Shown one piece after another: positions 35,779 to 44,694 of a DNA stretch of 64,000 bases (the stretch's first letter is position 1; each line of letters begins with the position of its first letter). The DNA comes from a candidate division KSB1 bacterium (GTDB taxonomy: Bacteria > Zhuqueibacterota > Zhuqueibacteria > JANLFK01 > Oleimicrobiaceae). The stretch is from the NCBI GenBank assembly GCA_024655945.1, contig JANLFK010000001.1:248001-312000 (forward strand). Direction: 5' to 3'. The position numbers were made by a program, and so were the translations under genes. The notes beneath the pieces are model-generated. The model was not told where the DNA came from. It was given only the letters and a program-made list of their open reading frames with translations, and made no database searches.

Positions 35779-36974
35779 GATTCCACAAGTATGCGGTAGA
35801 GCATGCGATAGGCCTCTGCGACGTGGCGGATGTCATGGCGACGCTCCACGTACGCCCGTGCTTGTGCGCCAAGGGCCGCGCGGAGCTCTTTCGCCTCGGC
35901 CAGTTCTACCAGGGCTCGGGCAAAGCCAGCCGCTCCACCATCGTCCACCAAGTATCCCCGCCTGCCAGGGAGGAGCAATTCGTCGGTAACCCCTGGCAGC
36001 GTGCGGGCAACGCAAGCGAGGCCACATGCCATTGCTTCCAGGAGGGCGTTGGGTTGCCCCTCGGCCTGGCTGGGGAGCACAAACGCATCTGCACAGCGCA
36101 GGTAGTCCTGCACGTTCTCCTTCACGCCCAAGAAGTTCACCACCGAATCGAGCTGATGCTGCGCCACAATAGCTGAAAGTTCTTTGCCGAAGGGACATTT
36201 GCCCAAGCTCTCGGCGAGCACGCCCAGCACCAACAGTTGCATCGACCGCACGCCCTCGCGGCGCGCCGAAGCCACAGCGCGGATTGCCACATCCAAGCCC
36301 TTGCGGCGCTCCAGCCCCCCGACGAAAACGACAAGAAAGGCTCGCCTGTCCAGTCCCAGGCTCTCTCGCATGGCCCTCTTTTCTGGCCCCGATGCAGGCC
36401 GGAAACGCTCCAGATCGACGCCGTTGGGGATTGACCATAAGCGGTGGGCCGGGATGCCGCCTGCCCGTGAGGAGACGATTGCCGCTTGCGACGGCCCCAC
36501 CACCGCGTCGGCCATCCGCGCAATCCACGCTGCCACCGCGCCCGATTTCCGCTTTTGCAGAGAGGCGGCGTCGTCAAGTCCCACCAGGGTGACCTTCTGC
36601 ACGAGCCTCTGCCTGGCTATGCGCGCGGCTGCTGTCACCTCAGGCATGAAGCCGTGCGTGTGCACCACATCGGCCCACCGGCAGCGTCGCGTCAGTTCCG
36701 CGACCAGTGCGACCGCGGTGCGCATTCTGGACGCCAGGTGCCCGTTGGCATCGGGCACGCGCGTCACCTTCACGCCCTCCACCACAGTCTGGCCCAGGAG
36801 AGCCTTCTGCCTGGTGCGCGCCACCACCTCAACGTCCACGCCTTTCTGCCTGAGATGCCTCACCAGGAGCTGGCATTGCTGGGCGCCCCCGCCGTACTCC
36901 GGGGTGTAGATCCAGTTGACCATCAGCACCCGGAGAGAATCCCTCTTGGGTTGTCTTACGATTGCACTCGACAT
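35775..36974 (-). CDS. GT4 family glycosyltransferase
   Basis: A 399-aa GT-B enzyme. The N-terminus reads LRVLMVNWIYTPEYGGGAQQ, with the glycine-rich acceptor loop typical of GT4. The donor domain shows VFVGGLERRKGLDVAIRA and LPSQAEGQPNALLEAMACGL. Start ATG 36974 overlaps the upstream GT2 gene by 19 nt; the longer frame to 37172 is not supported. It is coupled to the following GT39-like gene. Confidence 0.87.
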   Translation of the reverse strand: MSSAIVRQPKRDSLRVLMVNWIYTPEYGGGAQQCQLLVRHLRQKGVDVEVVARTRQKALLGQTVVEGVKVTRVPDANGHLASRMRTAVALVAELTRRCRWADVVHTHGFMPEVTAAARIARQRLVQKVTLVGLDDAASLQKRKSGAVAAWIARMADAVVGPSQAAIVSSRAGGIPAHRLWSIPNGVDLERFRPASGPEKRAMRESLGLDRRAFLVVFVGGLERRKGLDVAIRAVASARREGVRSMQLLVLGVLAESLGKCPFGKELSAIVAQHQLDSVVNFLGVKENVQDYLRCADAFVLPSQAEGQPNALLEAMACGLACVARTLPGVTDELLLPGRRGYLVDDGGAAGFARALVELAEAKELRAALGAQARAYVERRHDIRHVAEAYRMLYRILVES

Positions 36975-38005
36975 AGCGACCTCATCTGCACACAGCTTAC
37001 GACGCGCAGTATCCCGTGCCCCTGGCGCGCAGCGCTTGCTGCCGGGCCCGCACTGTTTGCCTGCAGGCATTGAGCAAAGACCCGTCGATACCGCGCTTTG
37101 TACACCTGGCGACGGAGCAGGTCCGCCCCTCGGTGCCAGTGGCTGACCGCAAGGCGCGCCAGCCGCAGCCACATGGACTCGGTCAGCCCGTTGAAGACCG
37201 CCGCATGGAGCAGATGCCGCAGCGTCGCCTTGGTTGAACTGTACGGCGTCTGCAGGCCATAGTGGGCGGTGATGAACGTGCGCGCTTCCGGCGCGTGCCC
37301 GTACCAGCGGGCCAGGGACGCGCCATAGCCGGACGCCTTGCGCAGGTAGCTTGCCTCATCGGCCATCGGATGGTAATGGATGGCTACCGCCTGCGGCAGG
37401 AAGAAGAGGCGCGCCCCCCGCTGCCGTAGCCTAAATGCAAGCTCGGTGTCCTCAGCAGCGGAGCGCATGCCGGTGTCAAAGCCACAGGCATGCATTAGGA
37501 ATTCCCTCTTTGCCGAGAAGTTACTCCCACGCGCGTAGTGCCAAGGTATTGCGATCGGCGCTTGGCAACTGAACGGGAGCCTGGTTTCATGTTGCCGCAC
37601 CTGTCCGGTATGAGCCAACTCCGCTGCCATCTCCACTACGCCCAGAGCAAGGTGGGCCAGGCATGGGTGCTCCCGATGAAACTGCTGGTGAGCCGCCACC
37701 AGACCGGGAGCCGGGATAACGTCGCCGTCGAGGAAGATCACCACCTGTCCGCGCGCGTGCGACAAACCGGCGTTGCGCGTGGCGGCCGCCCCCTTGTTCT
37801 CCTGGCAAATGTACCTCCCGGGCAGTTCTCCCTTGCGCAGGAGGGCAGAAACAAACTCTTCGGTCTGGTCTTGCGAACCGTCATCCACCACCAGCACCTC
37901 CCTGCCAGGCCCCATCTGTCCAGCAAGGGCCGCCAGCACCCTCCGGAGAGTGTGGGCCTGGTTGAAAGTGGGAACCACTACTGAGATTTCCAGCTCCTCT
38001 GCCAT
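36956..38005 (-). CDS. GT2 family glycosyltransferase
   Basis: A 349-aa GT-A enzyme. It opens ISVVVPTFNQAHTLRRVL, has the metal-binding LDGDVIPAPGL (DxD-like) and the acceptor region FDTGMRSAAEDTELAFRLRQRG with the catalytic ED. The C-terminus is basic, not membrane-spanning. ATG 38005 follows GCGAGG; an alternative ATG at 38023 overlaps the flippase stop as ATGA. Acceptor and sugar are unknown. Confidence 0.87.
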   Translation of the reverse strand: MAEELEISVVVPTFNQAHTLRRVLAALAGQMGPGREVLVVDDGSQDQTEEFVSALLRKGELPGRYICQENKGAAATRNAGLSHARGQVVIFLDGDVIPAPGLVAAHQQFHREHPCLAHLALGVVEMAAELAHTGQVRQHETRLPFSCQAPIAIPWHYARGSNFSAKREFLMHACGFDTGMRSAAEDTELAFRLRQRGARLFFLPQAVAIHYHPMADEASYLRKASGYGASLARWYGHAPEARTFITAHYGLQTPYSSTKATLRHLLHAAVFNGLTESMWLRLARLAVSHWHRGADLLRRQVYKARYRRVFAQCLQANSAGPAASAARQGHGILRVVSCVQMRSLCRVQS

Positions 38006-38019
38006 AGCGTTCCTCGCTG

Positions 38020-39444
38020 TCATATGGTGCGCAACTGCTGCAGGAGCTTGCGGTCGCCGCGCGTCACTGCACCGGTCAACACCAACAACAGCACATACAC
38101 GGCAGCGCCGACCAGAATCTGCAGGGCAAGAAAAGCGTTGTGGCACAGCACCACCACCACGACCATCGCCAGCGCCGCGATGAAGGGCTTGAGCGCCGAG
38201 CGGCCAAGCGGCAACCAGAAGAGTCTGCGATCGACAAAGAAGAGCTCGGTGGCGGCAAACACCACCGTCGCAAGCAGGGTTGCCAGCGTCGCACCAAATG
38301 CACCGGCCCGGGGGGTGAGCCACAGATTGAGCACCAACACCGCTACGAAGGCCACCGCGTTGGCCAGCATGTCGAGCCTTTGCTGATTGCGCACGATGAG
38401 GGCATAGGCCATTATCTGCGTCATCCCAAAGCTCAATAGGCTCCAAATGAGCACCTGTAGACCTGGTGCTGCTAACAACATCCCCCTGCCGTAGAGAAGC
38501 AGGACGATCTTGTCCGCCAGCACGGTACCACCAGCCGCCAACGCGAGAGTGAAAAAGACCACGAGCTTCAAGGACTTGAGGCACACATCACGAAACATCT
38601 GCTCGGAAAGACGCGACATGCGCGCCATCACCGGAAACGTGGCCAGCGCGAAGGCCGAGGATACGAGCAACAGCACGTCGACCACCTTGTAGGCAGCGCT
38701 GAACAGCCCGGCCTCTTCCACCCCGCTGATCTTGGGCAACAGCATGACAGGCACAGACCAAAACAGGCTATTGAATAGCGTGGTGCCAAAGAACACCGGC
38801 GTCTCCTTGACCATCGCCTTCATCAGGCCCCAATTGGGTCGCAATGTGCCGAGGCGCATGCGCCCGAAGGTCACGAGCGCCAGTGCCACGGCACCGGCAA
38901 GGCGGCTTGCCACGACCAAAAGGACCAATGTCAAGATTCCTACCCCCTGTCCGATGAGCACGATGCCCCCGACCACTTTCGTGACGTTCTCCACGGCGCG
39001 CCCAAAGGCAGGGAAGCGCATCTCTTGCAGCCCACAGAGCACTGCCCGGAGCCAGTAGAAAAGGCTCATCGGGAGCAGCGACAGGGCCATCAAGTAGCAG
39101 GCCTGGCTAACCTGCGCCTCGTAGCCCATCACCCGAATGAACCCGACCATCCCTGCCATGGCGACCAGGGTGCCAACCGCTCCCAGCAGCAATCCAGCCA
39201 CCAGAAGCTCGCCGCTCCTTTTCTCATCCTTCGACACTTCCCTGATCACCCAACTCCCCAGGCCCAACGTGGCCAGCATGGAAAACACCGAGCAGAGCGA
39301 TACCGCCGTGGCCATGATGCCCAGCCCTTTTGCTCCATGGGCGCGGGTCACCAGCACCCAGAAGAGCGCCGAACCCAGGCGGTTGAGCAGCTCGGCCACC
39401 GAACGGGCCACAGTATTCTGAGCAATGCGGCGTACTGTGTTCAT
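38020..39444 (-). CDS. Wzx-like polysaccharide flippase
   Basis: A 474-aa integral membrane protein with about 12-14 hydrophobic segments, of the MOP/PST flippase superfamily. It starts RRIAQNTVARSVAELLNRLGSALF, a common Wzx N-terminus. It should flip undecaprenyl-linked repeat units to the periplasm. The gene starts 4 nt after the wzy-like gene's stop, so the two are one unit. Confidence 0.87.
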   Translation of the reverse strand: MNTVRRIAQNTVARSVAELLNRLGSALFWVLVTRAHGAKGLGIMATAVSLCSVFSMLATLGLGSWVIREVSKDEKRSGELLVAGLLLGAVGTLVAMAGMVGFIRVMGYEAQVSQACYLMALSLLPMSLFYWLRAVLCGLQEMRFPAFGRAVENVTKVVGGIVLIGQGVGILTLVLLVVASRLAGAVALALVTFGRMRLGTLRPNWGLMKAMVKETPVFFGTTLFNSLFWSVPVMLLPKISGVEEAGLFSAAYKVVDVLLLVSSAFALATFPVMARMSRLSEQMFRDVCLKSLKLVVFFTLALAAGGTVLADKIVLLLYGRGMLLAAPGLQVLIWSLLSFGMTQIMAYALIVRNQQRLDMLANAVAFVAVLVLNLWLTPRAGAFGATLATLLATVVFAATELFFVDRRLFWLPLGRSALKPFIAALAMVVVVVLCHNAFLALQILVGAAVYVLLLVLTGAVTRGDRKLLQQLRTI

Positions 39445-39448
39445 ACTC

Positions 39449-40981
39449 TCATTCTTGCGCCAAAGCCAGAAGCTGGCGCGAGATGCTCATCGGCAAAGGT
39501 TCGTCCACCTCTTTGGCGGCGCGCTGCACCTCAGCCTGTGCCTGAGCTAACCTCGCCACCACCAGCCCTAAGGCTGCTACGACCCACATCGTGTTCATCA
39601 AGGCAAGCGACTGCTTGTAAGCATAATCGCTGGTAGCCATAACCAACATCGCGGCGAATCCTGCGAACAGGCCTACGGCCGTGGCTGCGCAAAGGGGATC
39701 GCGCGCCCGCAGGCCAGGCAGCATAAGGCGCAGGACGCTCAACATCAACCACACAAAGAGCGCCAGGCCCACCAAACCCAGCTCACCTGCATACAGCAAG
39801 TAGAGGTTGTGCACCGGTGCCACGCGCGTGAACGGGTCGCTCGGATCGAAATAGGTGTCCAAGACCTCCTTGTAGTTGTTCATGCCCACTCCGAGAAACG
39901 GATGGTCCCGGATAACCCGCAAGGACACCTTGGCAGTGGTCAAACGCGACATGGTGGCACCAAAGTCCGGGGAGACCATGCGACGATAGACCATCGGGCC
40001 GAAGGCCACGCCCAGTATCACCAGCACTGCGACAAGCCCGAAAGTCTTTCTTGGCCGCGGCACCGCTTTGCGACGCCTCTGCACGACCCAGGCGATGACC
40101 AGAGCAAAGGCCAATCCGATCCAGGCACTGCGCGAGAGCGTCAGGATCATCCCCAACAAGCCCAAGCCGGTGGTGACCATGCAGAGGACTCGTTTCCTCT
40201 CACCGCGCAACACAAGAAAGATGCCGGTGGGAAGCAATAGCACAAAGTAGCGGCCCAGGGTGTTAGCGTGTCCCACCGTGCCACCAGGCCTCTTCACTAA
40301 CGAGGCTTCTACCTCTGGGCGAAAAAGCTCGGCTCGTGTCTCCTGGCCAAAGAATCCTAAGCTCAAACCCGTGGTGTTCTGCAGGAGCACCACCACCCCT
40401 TGGAGGGCTGCACCGATCAGCAGGAGCTTCACGACGAATTCTACCTCGTCGCGGTCGCGGACAGTGTTGACCAGGTAGTGGAACAGCACCAGCACCTTGC
40501 TCATCTGCCAGACGTCAAACAGGGTGAGCAGTGGCTTTGGCGCCCATAGAGCAGAAAAGGCTGCCATGGTGAGAAGCGCCAGGTAAGGCACGGTGACTTT
40601 TGGCACCCACCGGATCGGCTGCTGCCACAGGCCGCTGGCCACTTCGATGAGCCATACCGCCACAAGGACCAAAAGACAGAGGTCCGGGAAGGCAATCACT
40701 AAGCCGCGCGTGCCTGCCGCTTCTGGCCTGTAGAAGAGGTGCACGTCCGCGTTCAGCGGTATGGTGAAAAGCATCAAGGCCAACAGGAACCGGCGAAGGT
40801 CACCACTGAGTGCGCCCACGAACGGGAGCCCAAGGCCCAAGATGGCAAACACGGCCCACTTGGCCTCCAGCCCGAGCGATAGCAGGGCAGCCGTCCCGGC
40901 AGCCATTCCCGCAAGCAGGGCCCAGATAGCGTCACCGCGCCCAGAGCGTGGGTGCAGCTGATATGTCGTGGAATAGGACAT
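39449..40981 (-). CDS. O-antigen ligase/polymerase (Wzy/WaaL-like) membrane protein
   Basis: A 510-aa protein with about 12 membrane helices. The Wzy_C region is recognisable: GGTVGHANTLGRYFVLLLP, then ILTLSRSAWIGLAF, and the large periplasmic loop with HPFLGVGMNNYKEVL and APVHNLYLLYAGELG. These belong to the O-antigen ligase/polymerase superfamily, and polymerase versus ligase cannot be told from sequence. ATG 40981 follows GAGGAGG. With flippase, chain-length protein and Wza it completes a Wzx/Wzy-type route. Confidence 0.87.
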   Translation of the reverse strand: MSYSTTYQLHPRSGRGDAIWALLAGMAAGTAALLSLGLEAKWAVFAILGLGLPFVGALSGDLRRFLLALMLFTIPLNADVHLFYRPEAAGTRGLVIAFPDLCLLVLVAVWLIEVASGLWQQPIRWVPKVTVPYLALLTMAAFSALWAPKPLLTLFDVWQMSKVLVLFHYLVNTVRDRDEVEFVVKLLLIGAALQGVVVLLQNTTGLSLGFFGQETRAELFRPEVEASLVKRPGGTVGHANTLGRYFVLLLPTGIFLVLRGERKRVLCMVTTGLGLLGMILTLSRSAWIGLAFALVIAWVVQRRRKAVPRPRKTFGLVAVLVILGVAFGPMVYRRMVSPDFGATMSRLTTAKVSLRVIRDHPFLGVGMNNYKEVLDTYFDPSDPFTRVAPVHNLYLLYAGELGLVGLALFVWLMLSVLRLMLPGLRARDPLCAATAVGLFAGFAAMLVMATSDYAYKQSLALMNTMWVVAALGLVVARLAQAQAEVQRAAKEVDEPLPMSISRQLLALAQE

Positions 40982-41009
40982 CGCCTCTCGCGCCTCCTCG
41001 TTGCCGTGC

Positions 41010-41810
41010 TTAGTAGATGCCCTGGGGAACCACTTCTCGTCGGCGATTGAGGACGATCCCCAACACGCGCACCTTTGCAGCCACCAGCCGCTCGATGACC
41101 TCCCGCGCCACGTCGGTGCGCGTCTTGCCGGCCCACACCACCAGCACCACGCCGTCCAGCCACTGCCCAATGCGCACTGCCTCGACGTTCGTGGCCGCCG
41201 AGGGTAGGTCGACTATCACCCGGTTGAAGCGGTCGCGAAACTCATCGATCAGGCGATGCATACGGGCAGAGGTCACCAGCTCAGCCGCACTGGGATGCGC
41301 TCTCCCGGCGGTGATGACCTTGAGCCTCCCCTCGTTGACCAGGCGCACCACCTTCGGCCAGAGGACGCTCCCGCTGAGCACCTCGGCCAAGCCAGGAACC
41401 GGTGAGATGCCCAACAGACGCGCCACCCTGGGCATGGCCACGTTGCTGTCGACAAGCAGATTGCCCTTGCTGAGCGCATCGGTCTTGCCCACGGGACCTC
41501 CTTGAGCGTTCTGGCCGTTGCCATTTCCGTTGGTGATGTAGCCACCCGCCATGGAAAGGGCGAGGAGTGAGGCCACCGTCGACGCCCCGGCACCGGGGGT
41601 ACAGCCACTGATGCCGATGGTCTGCACCCGGTTGAGCCCACTGAGCAGTTCAATGTTCTCGCGCAGGGCGCGGACCTCGGCCGCCAATCCAGGGGGCACA
41701 TGCAACTCCACCTTCGCTGCAGGGGCACTCTGCACTGCCTGCCGATACTCCTCTGCTTCCACTCTCTCCGAGGCTTGCGCCTCCTCCAGGATATCTCTGA
41801 TCACACTCAT
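41010..41810 (-). CDS. CpsD/CapB-like ATPase with degenerate nucleotide site
   Basis: A 266-aa P-loop protein of the bacterial tyrosine-kinase (BY-kinase)/Mrp-like family that accompanies Wzz proteins. The Walker A is altered: GCTPGAGASTVA has Ala where the invariant Lys should be. The Walker A' reads LLVDSNVAMP in place of DxDxR. Walker B is kept (RVIVDLPSA). A low-complexity insert (NGNGNGQNAQGG) follows the first strand. There is no C-terminal tyrosine cluster, only a final Tyr. It is probably not an active kinase and may act as a structural partner of the GumC/Wzz-like protein at 43229-44656. It starts after GGAGAGGGAG. Confidence 0.78.
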   Translation of the reverse strand: MSVIRDILEEAQASERVEAEEYRQAVQSAPAAKVELHVPPGLAAEVRALRENIELLSGLNRVQTIGISGCTPGAGASTVASLLALSMAGGYITNGNGNGQNAQGGPVGKTDALSKGNLLVDSNVAMPRVARLLGISPVPGLAEVLSGSVLWPKVVRLVNEGRLKVITAGRAHPSAAELVTSARMHRLIDEFRDRFNRVIVDLPSAATNVEAVRIGQWLDGVVLVVWAGKTRTDVAREVIERLVAAKVRVLGIVLNRRREVVPQGIY

Positions 41811-41831
41811 GGCGACTCCCTCTCCAATCTG

Positions 41832-42773
41832 CTACGCGATGCGGTCAACGACGCGCACCGAATTAACCCCGCCCAACGCTCCGACGTCCACTGCTTCGAA
41901 TCGGCATCCTGTGCCATTGCGCCGCCCTTCCATGCCCTGGAGAGTGGCCACCTGTGGCTCGGGGGCGGCCAGCAGCCCCTCTCGCGCAAGGCTCCGGATC
42001 AAGCTGGCATCGACGTACGTCCTGTCCATGATGAAGGCGTGCAGCAAGGCGTTGTCGCAGATGCAATTGATGATGCGCGGCACGCCTGCGGACAACCGGT
42101 AGACCTCGGCCAGGGCATCGGGCGCGAAGAGCCGCTGCGGCGCCTTGGCCCCTGCGACCTTCAGACGGTGCATGACGTACTCTGCCACCTGCTCGCGCCC
42201 CAAGGGACGCAACCGAAATCGGACTGCCACCCTCTGGCGGAACTGCCGCAGCTCGGGGAGGCGGAGCCTCTCCTCCAGCGGTGGCTGCCCCACCAAGAGG
42301 ATCTGCACCAGCTTCGTGTTGGAGGTCTCCAGATTCGTCAGGAGGCGAATCTCCTCCAACGTCTTCGGGCTCAAGTTCTGGGCCTCGTCCACGATGAGCA
42401 GCGCGTTGCGCTTGCGCTCAAAATTGCGGATCAGGAACTGGTACAGGTCCAGGAGCATCTCCGCCCGGTTCTCGGACCTCACTTGCACGCCAAAGTCGCG
42501 GCACACATAGCGCAGGAGGTCTTCAGCTTCCAGCGTGGTGTTGAAGACCCAGGCGCTGACGGCCTCCTCTCCCAAGTGGCGGATGAGGGTGTGCAGGAGC
42601 GTGGTCTTGCCAGTCCCAGCCTCGCCTATCAGCACAATGAGGCCCTTGCGCATCTTGACGCCGTACATCATGCGCGTCAACCCCTCTTGGTGATCCGGAC
42701 TGGGAAAGAGATAGCGCGGGTCCGGGTTCACGTCGAAGGGGATTTCTTTTAGCCCAAAGTGCTCAGTGTACAT
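41832..42773 (-). CDS. ExeA-like AAA ATPase of EPS loci
   Basis: A 313-aa AAA ATPase. It starts MYTEHFGLKEIPFDVNPDPR, the signature of ExeA/GspA-type and PEP-CTERM-locus ATPases. Walker A is GEAGTGKTTLL, Walker B LLIVDEAQNL and sensor LLVGQPPLEERLRL. A proline/serine-free tail replaces the peptidoglycan-binding domain of ExeA. ATPases like this stand next to CpsD-like proteins in exosortase-type EPS loci; no exosortase is seen here. ATG 42773 is preferred to 42818 on family alignment. Confidence 0.87.
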   Translation of the reverse strand: MYTEHFGLKEIPFDVNPDPRYLFPSPDHQEGLTRMMYGVKMRKGLIVLIGEAGTGKTTLLHTLIRHLGEEAVSAWVFNTTLEAEDLLRYVCRDFGVQVRSENRAEMLLDLYQFLIRNFERKRNALLIVDEAQNLSPKTLEEIRLLTNLETSNTKLVQILLVGQPPLEERLRLPELRQFRQRVAVRFRLRPLGREQVAEYVMHRLKVAGAKAPQRLFAPDALAEVYRLSAGVPRIINCICDNALLHAFIMDRTYVDASLIRSLAREGLLAAPEPQVATLQGMEGRRNGTGCRFEAVDVGALGGVNSVRVVDRIA

Positions 42774-42830
42774 TGCTCTGTCCTGTGTTGCAAGTGGCGT
42801 TCGGCGGCTGCTCTGCATGTAGCGGCCGCC

Positions 42831-43127
42831 TCATTCTTCATCATCCCCTGGGAAGAGCTCTGAGACGGGCACTTCGAATATGCTGGCCGCCCGGCGCTTG
42901 AACTCCTCCGTGGGCTCCACGCGATTGTTCTCCACCATCGACAGATAGGGGGCGCTACACCCGAGCATGTACGCCAGCTCGTACTGCTTGAGGCCAGCCT
43001 CCCAACGTCTCACTTTGAGCAGGTTTTTGGCGCGGACAAAGGGCCGCTTTGGACGTGGCAGCGGACGCCCGTCAAGGCCAGCGTCTCCCGTCCCAACCTC
43101 AACCCGCACTTCTCGTTTCTCGTCCAT
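42831..43127 (-). CDS. XRE-family HTH transcriptional regulator
   Basis: A 98-aa DNA-binding protein with one Cro/CI-type helix-turn-helix (VRRWEAGLKQYELAYMLGCSAPYLSMVENNRVEPTEE order, residues about 38-75). A basic N-terminus precedes it and the C-terminus is acidic (FPGDDEE). ATG 43127 follows GTGGAG. It sits within the export gene run and is the only transcription factor there, so it probably controls the polysaccharide locus. Confidence 0.85.
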   Translation of the reverse strand: MDEKREVRVEVGTGDAGLDGRPLPRPKRPFVRAKNLLKVRRWEAGLKQYELAYMLGCSAPYLSMVENNRVEPTEEFKRRAASIFEVPVSELFPGDDEE

Positions 43128-43228
43128 GGCTCCACATCCTTCATGAAGACTCACGCGACATGCCCTGCGTGCCACGCCTCATGGTCGCCCACCGCCGCAG
43201 ATGGCCGAGGCCTGGCACCCTTGCCTGT

Positions 43229-44656
43229 TCATCTCCTTTGTCCAGCACCGAGCGGGAGCGGAAGACCCGTCTCGGCGATGGAGGCCAGCACCGGAAAGCC
43301 CAAGGCCCGGCGCACGTCCTCTGCGCTTTCGATAGAGTTGTCCAGGGACTCCACAAAGAAAGCGGAGCCCAACGCCACCAGCCCGCCGAGGAGCACCCCC
43401 ACCAGCAGGTAGAGCGGACGGTTGGGCCGCACCGGCGCCTGCGGTGGCACCGCGGCGCTCACCACCTTCACCTGCACCAACTGATCCTGGCGGGAAAGGG
43501 CCAGGCGGGCTTCTTCCCGCTGCTTGAGCAGGACCGAGTAAAGCTCCTGGGTCTCCTTGATGCCCCGCGAAATGCGGCCGAGCTCGTAAGCATTGCTGGC
43601 AAATCGTTTGAGCTGGCCTTGCACTTCGGCGATCCTCGCTTCCAACGAGGCCTCCTCGGCCCGCAGAGCCCGCAGGTTAGCCTCCTCCTCAGCGATGATT
43701 TCGCGCAGTTCCTGGCGGAGCTTCTCCTGCACCAGGGCAACCTGCTTTTCGGCGGCGACCACCTGCGGATGGCTGGCCGTGTAGCGCTGACGGAGACGAT
43801 TCCTTTCCAGCTCCTGGGCCAGCAGTTCCGTTTTCAGGCGCGACAGGTATTCCTCGCGACTGGGACTGTCGCTGGTTTCGGTGCTGGGGATGACCACCGG
43901 CCCATTGCCGTTCAGCCCCTCGCGGTACACCCGCAGCTTCGACTCCTTGCCGATGCGCTTGGTGCGCACCTCGGTGAGCGCCTGATCATAGTCGGCCAGC
44001 TTCTTGTAGAGGATCTCCGCCTCCCCTTCTGGCACCACCACACCTTCCTGCCGTTTGAACTCGGCCTCGCGTCGCTCCAGCTCATCGAGCTTGGCCGCAG
44101 CCATCTTGATCTGCTCATCAAAGAAAGCGTAGGTGCGCACGTCCTTAGCCAGCTCTGCCCGGTGCCGCGAGTACTGCTCGACGATGCAGTTGGCAATGGC
44201 AGCAGCCCGCTTGGGGTCATGGTCGCTATAGGTGACCTGCAGCAGGTTGGTCTCTTTGGTCTGTTCCACCTTCAGCCCCTTCTGCACCATGGCCACCATC
44301 TGCTCAAAGCGGGCACTGTCGGCTCCGGTGCCACCGGCCTTGGCCATGCCAAGTGCCTTCACCACCCGCTCAGCGATGGGCCGGCTCTTGAGGATCTGCA
44401 TCTCGGCGGCAATCTGGTCGTAGTTGCTCCGCCGCAGCCACCAGTTGAGCTCGATGATGAGCGTCTTCTCGGCGTCCTTCTCCCAATCGACCAGGATGGT
44501 CGCGCTGGCCCGATAGAGCGGCCGTACGGTGAAGGTGCCCACGGCCACGGTAGCCACCGTGGACAGAAAGAGGAGGGTAATCATCCTCTTCCGCTTGAAC
44601 AGGACCCTCAGCACCCGGCGCATCGACGCTGAGCGATCGCATGCATAGCTTTCCAT
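43229..44656 (-). CDS. GumC/Wzz-like chain-length and export protein
   Basis: A 475-aa polysaccharide co-polymerase. Membrane segments lie near residues 25-45 and 430-450, with a long periplasmic coiled-coil between (about 180-380: AKLDELERREAEFKRQEG, LRQELREIIAEEEANLRALRAEE). PxxP-like VPPQAPVRPNRP precedes the second segment. The C-terminus (ESLDNSIESAEDVRRALGFPVLASI) is the usual link to a kinase, but no kinase is fused; the CpsD-like protein is separate. ATG 44656 follows GGAG. The Wza-like gene ends 39 nt upstream. Confidence 0.88.
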   Translation of the reverse strand: MESYACDRSASMRRVLRVLFKRKRMITLLFLSTVATVAVGTFTVRPLYRASATILVDWEKDAEKTLIIELNWWLRRSNYDQIAAEMQILKSRPIAERVVKALGMAKAGGTGADSARFEQMVAMVQKGLKVEQTKETNLLQVTYSDHDPKRAAAIANCIVEQYSRHRAELAKDVRTYAFFDEQIKMAAAKLDELERREAEFKRQEGVVVPEGEAEILYKKLADYDQALTEVRTKRIGKESKLRVYREGLNGNGPVVIPSTETSDSPSREEYLSRLKTELLAQELERNRLRQRYTASHPQVVAAEKQVALVQEKLRQELREIIAEEEANLRALRAEEASLEARIAEVQGQLKRFASNAYELGRISRGIKETQELYSVLLKQREEARLALSRQDQLVQVKVVSAAVPPQAPVRPNRPLYLLVGVLLGGLVALGSAFFVESLDNSIESAEDVRRALGFPVLASIAETGLPLPLGAGQRR

Positions 44657-44694
44657 GGTTGACTCCTTTGCCAAGTGTTTCTTCGCCAGGCGGC

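Noticed and set aside
41010-43127. Exosortase/PEP-CTERM system
   Set aside because: The ExeA-like ATPase and CpsD-like protein recall such loci, but no exosortase and no PEP-CTERM tail were found; the cargo tails are T9SS-type.
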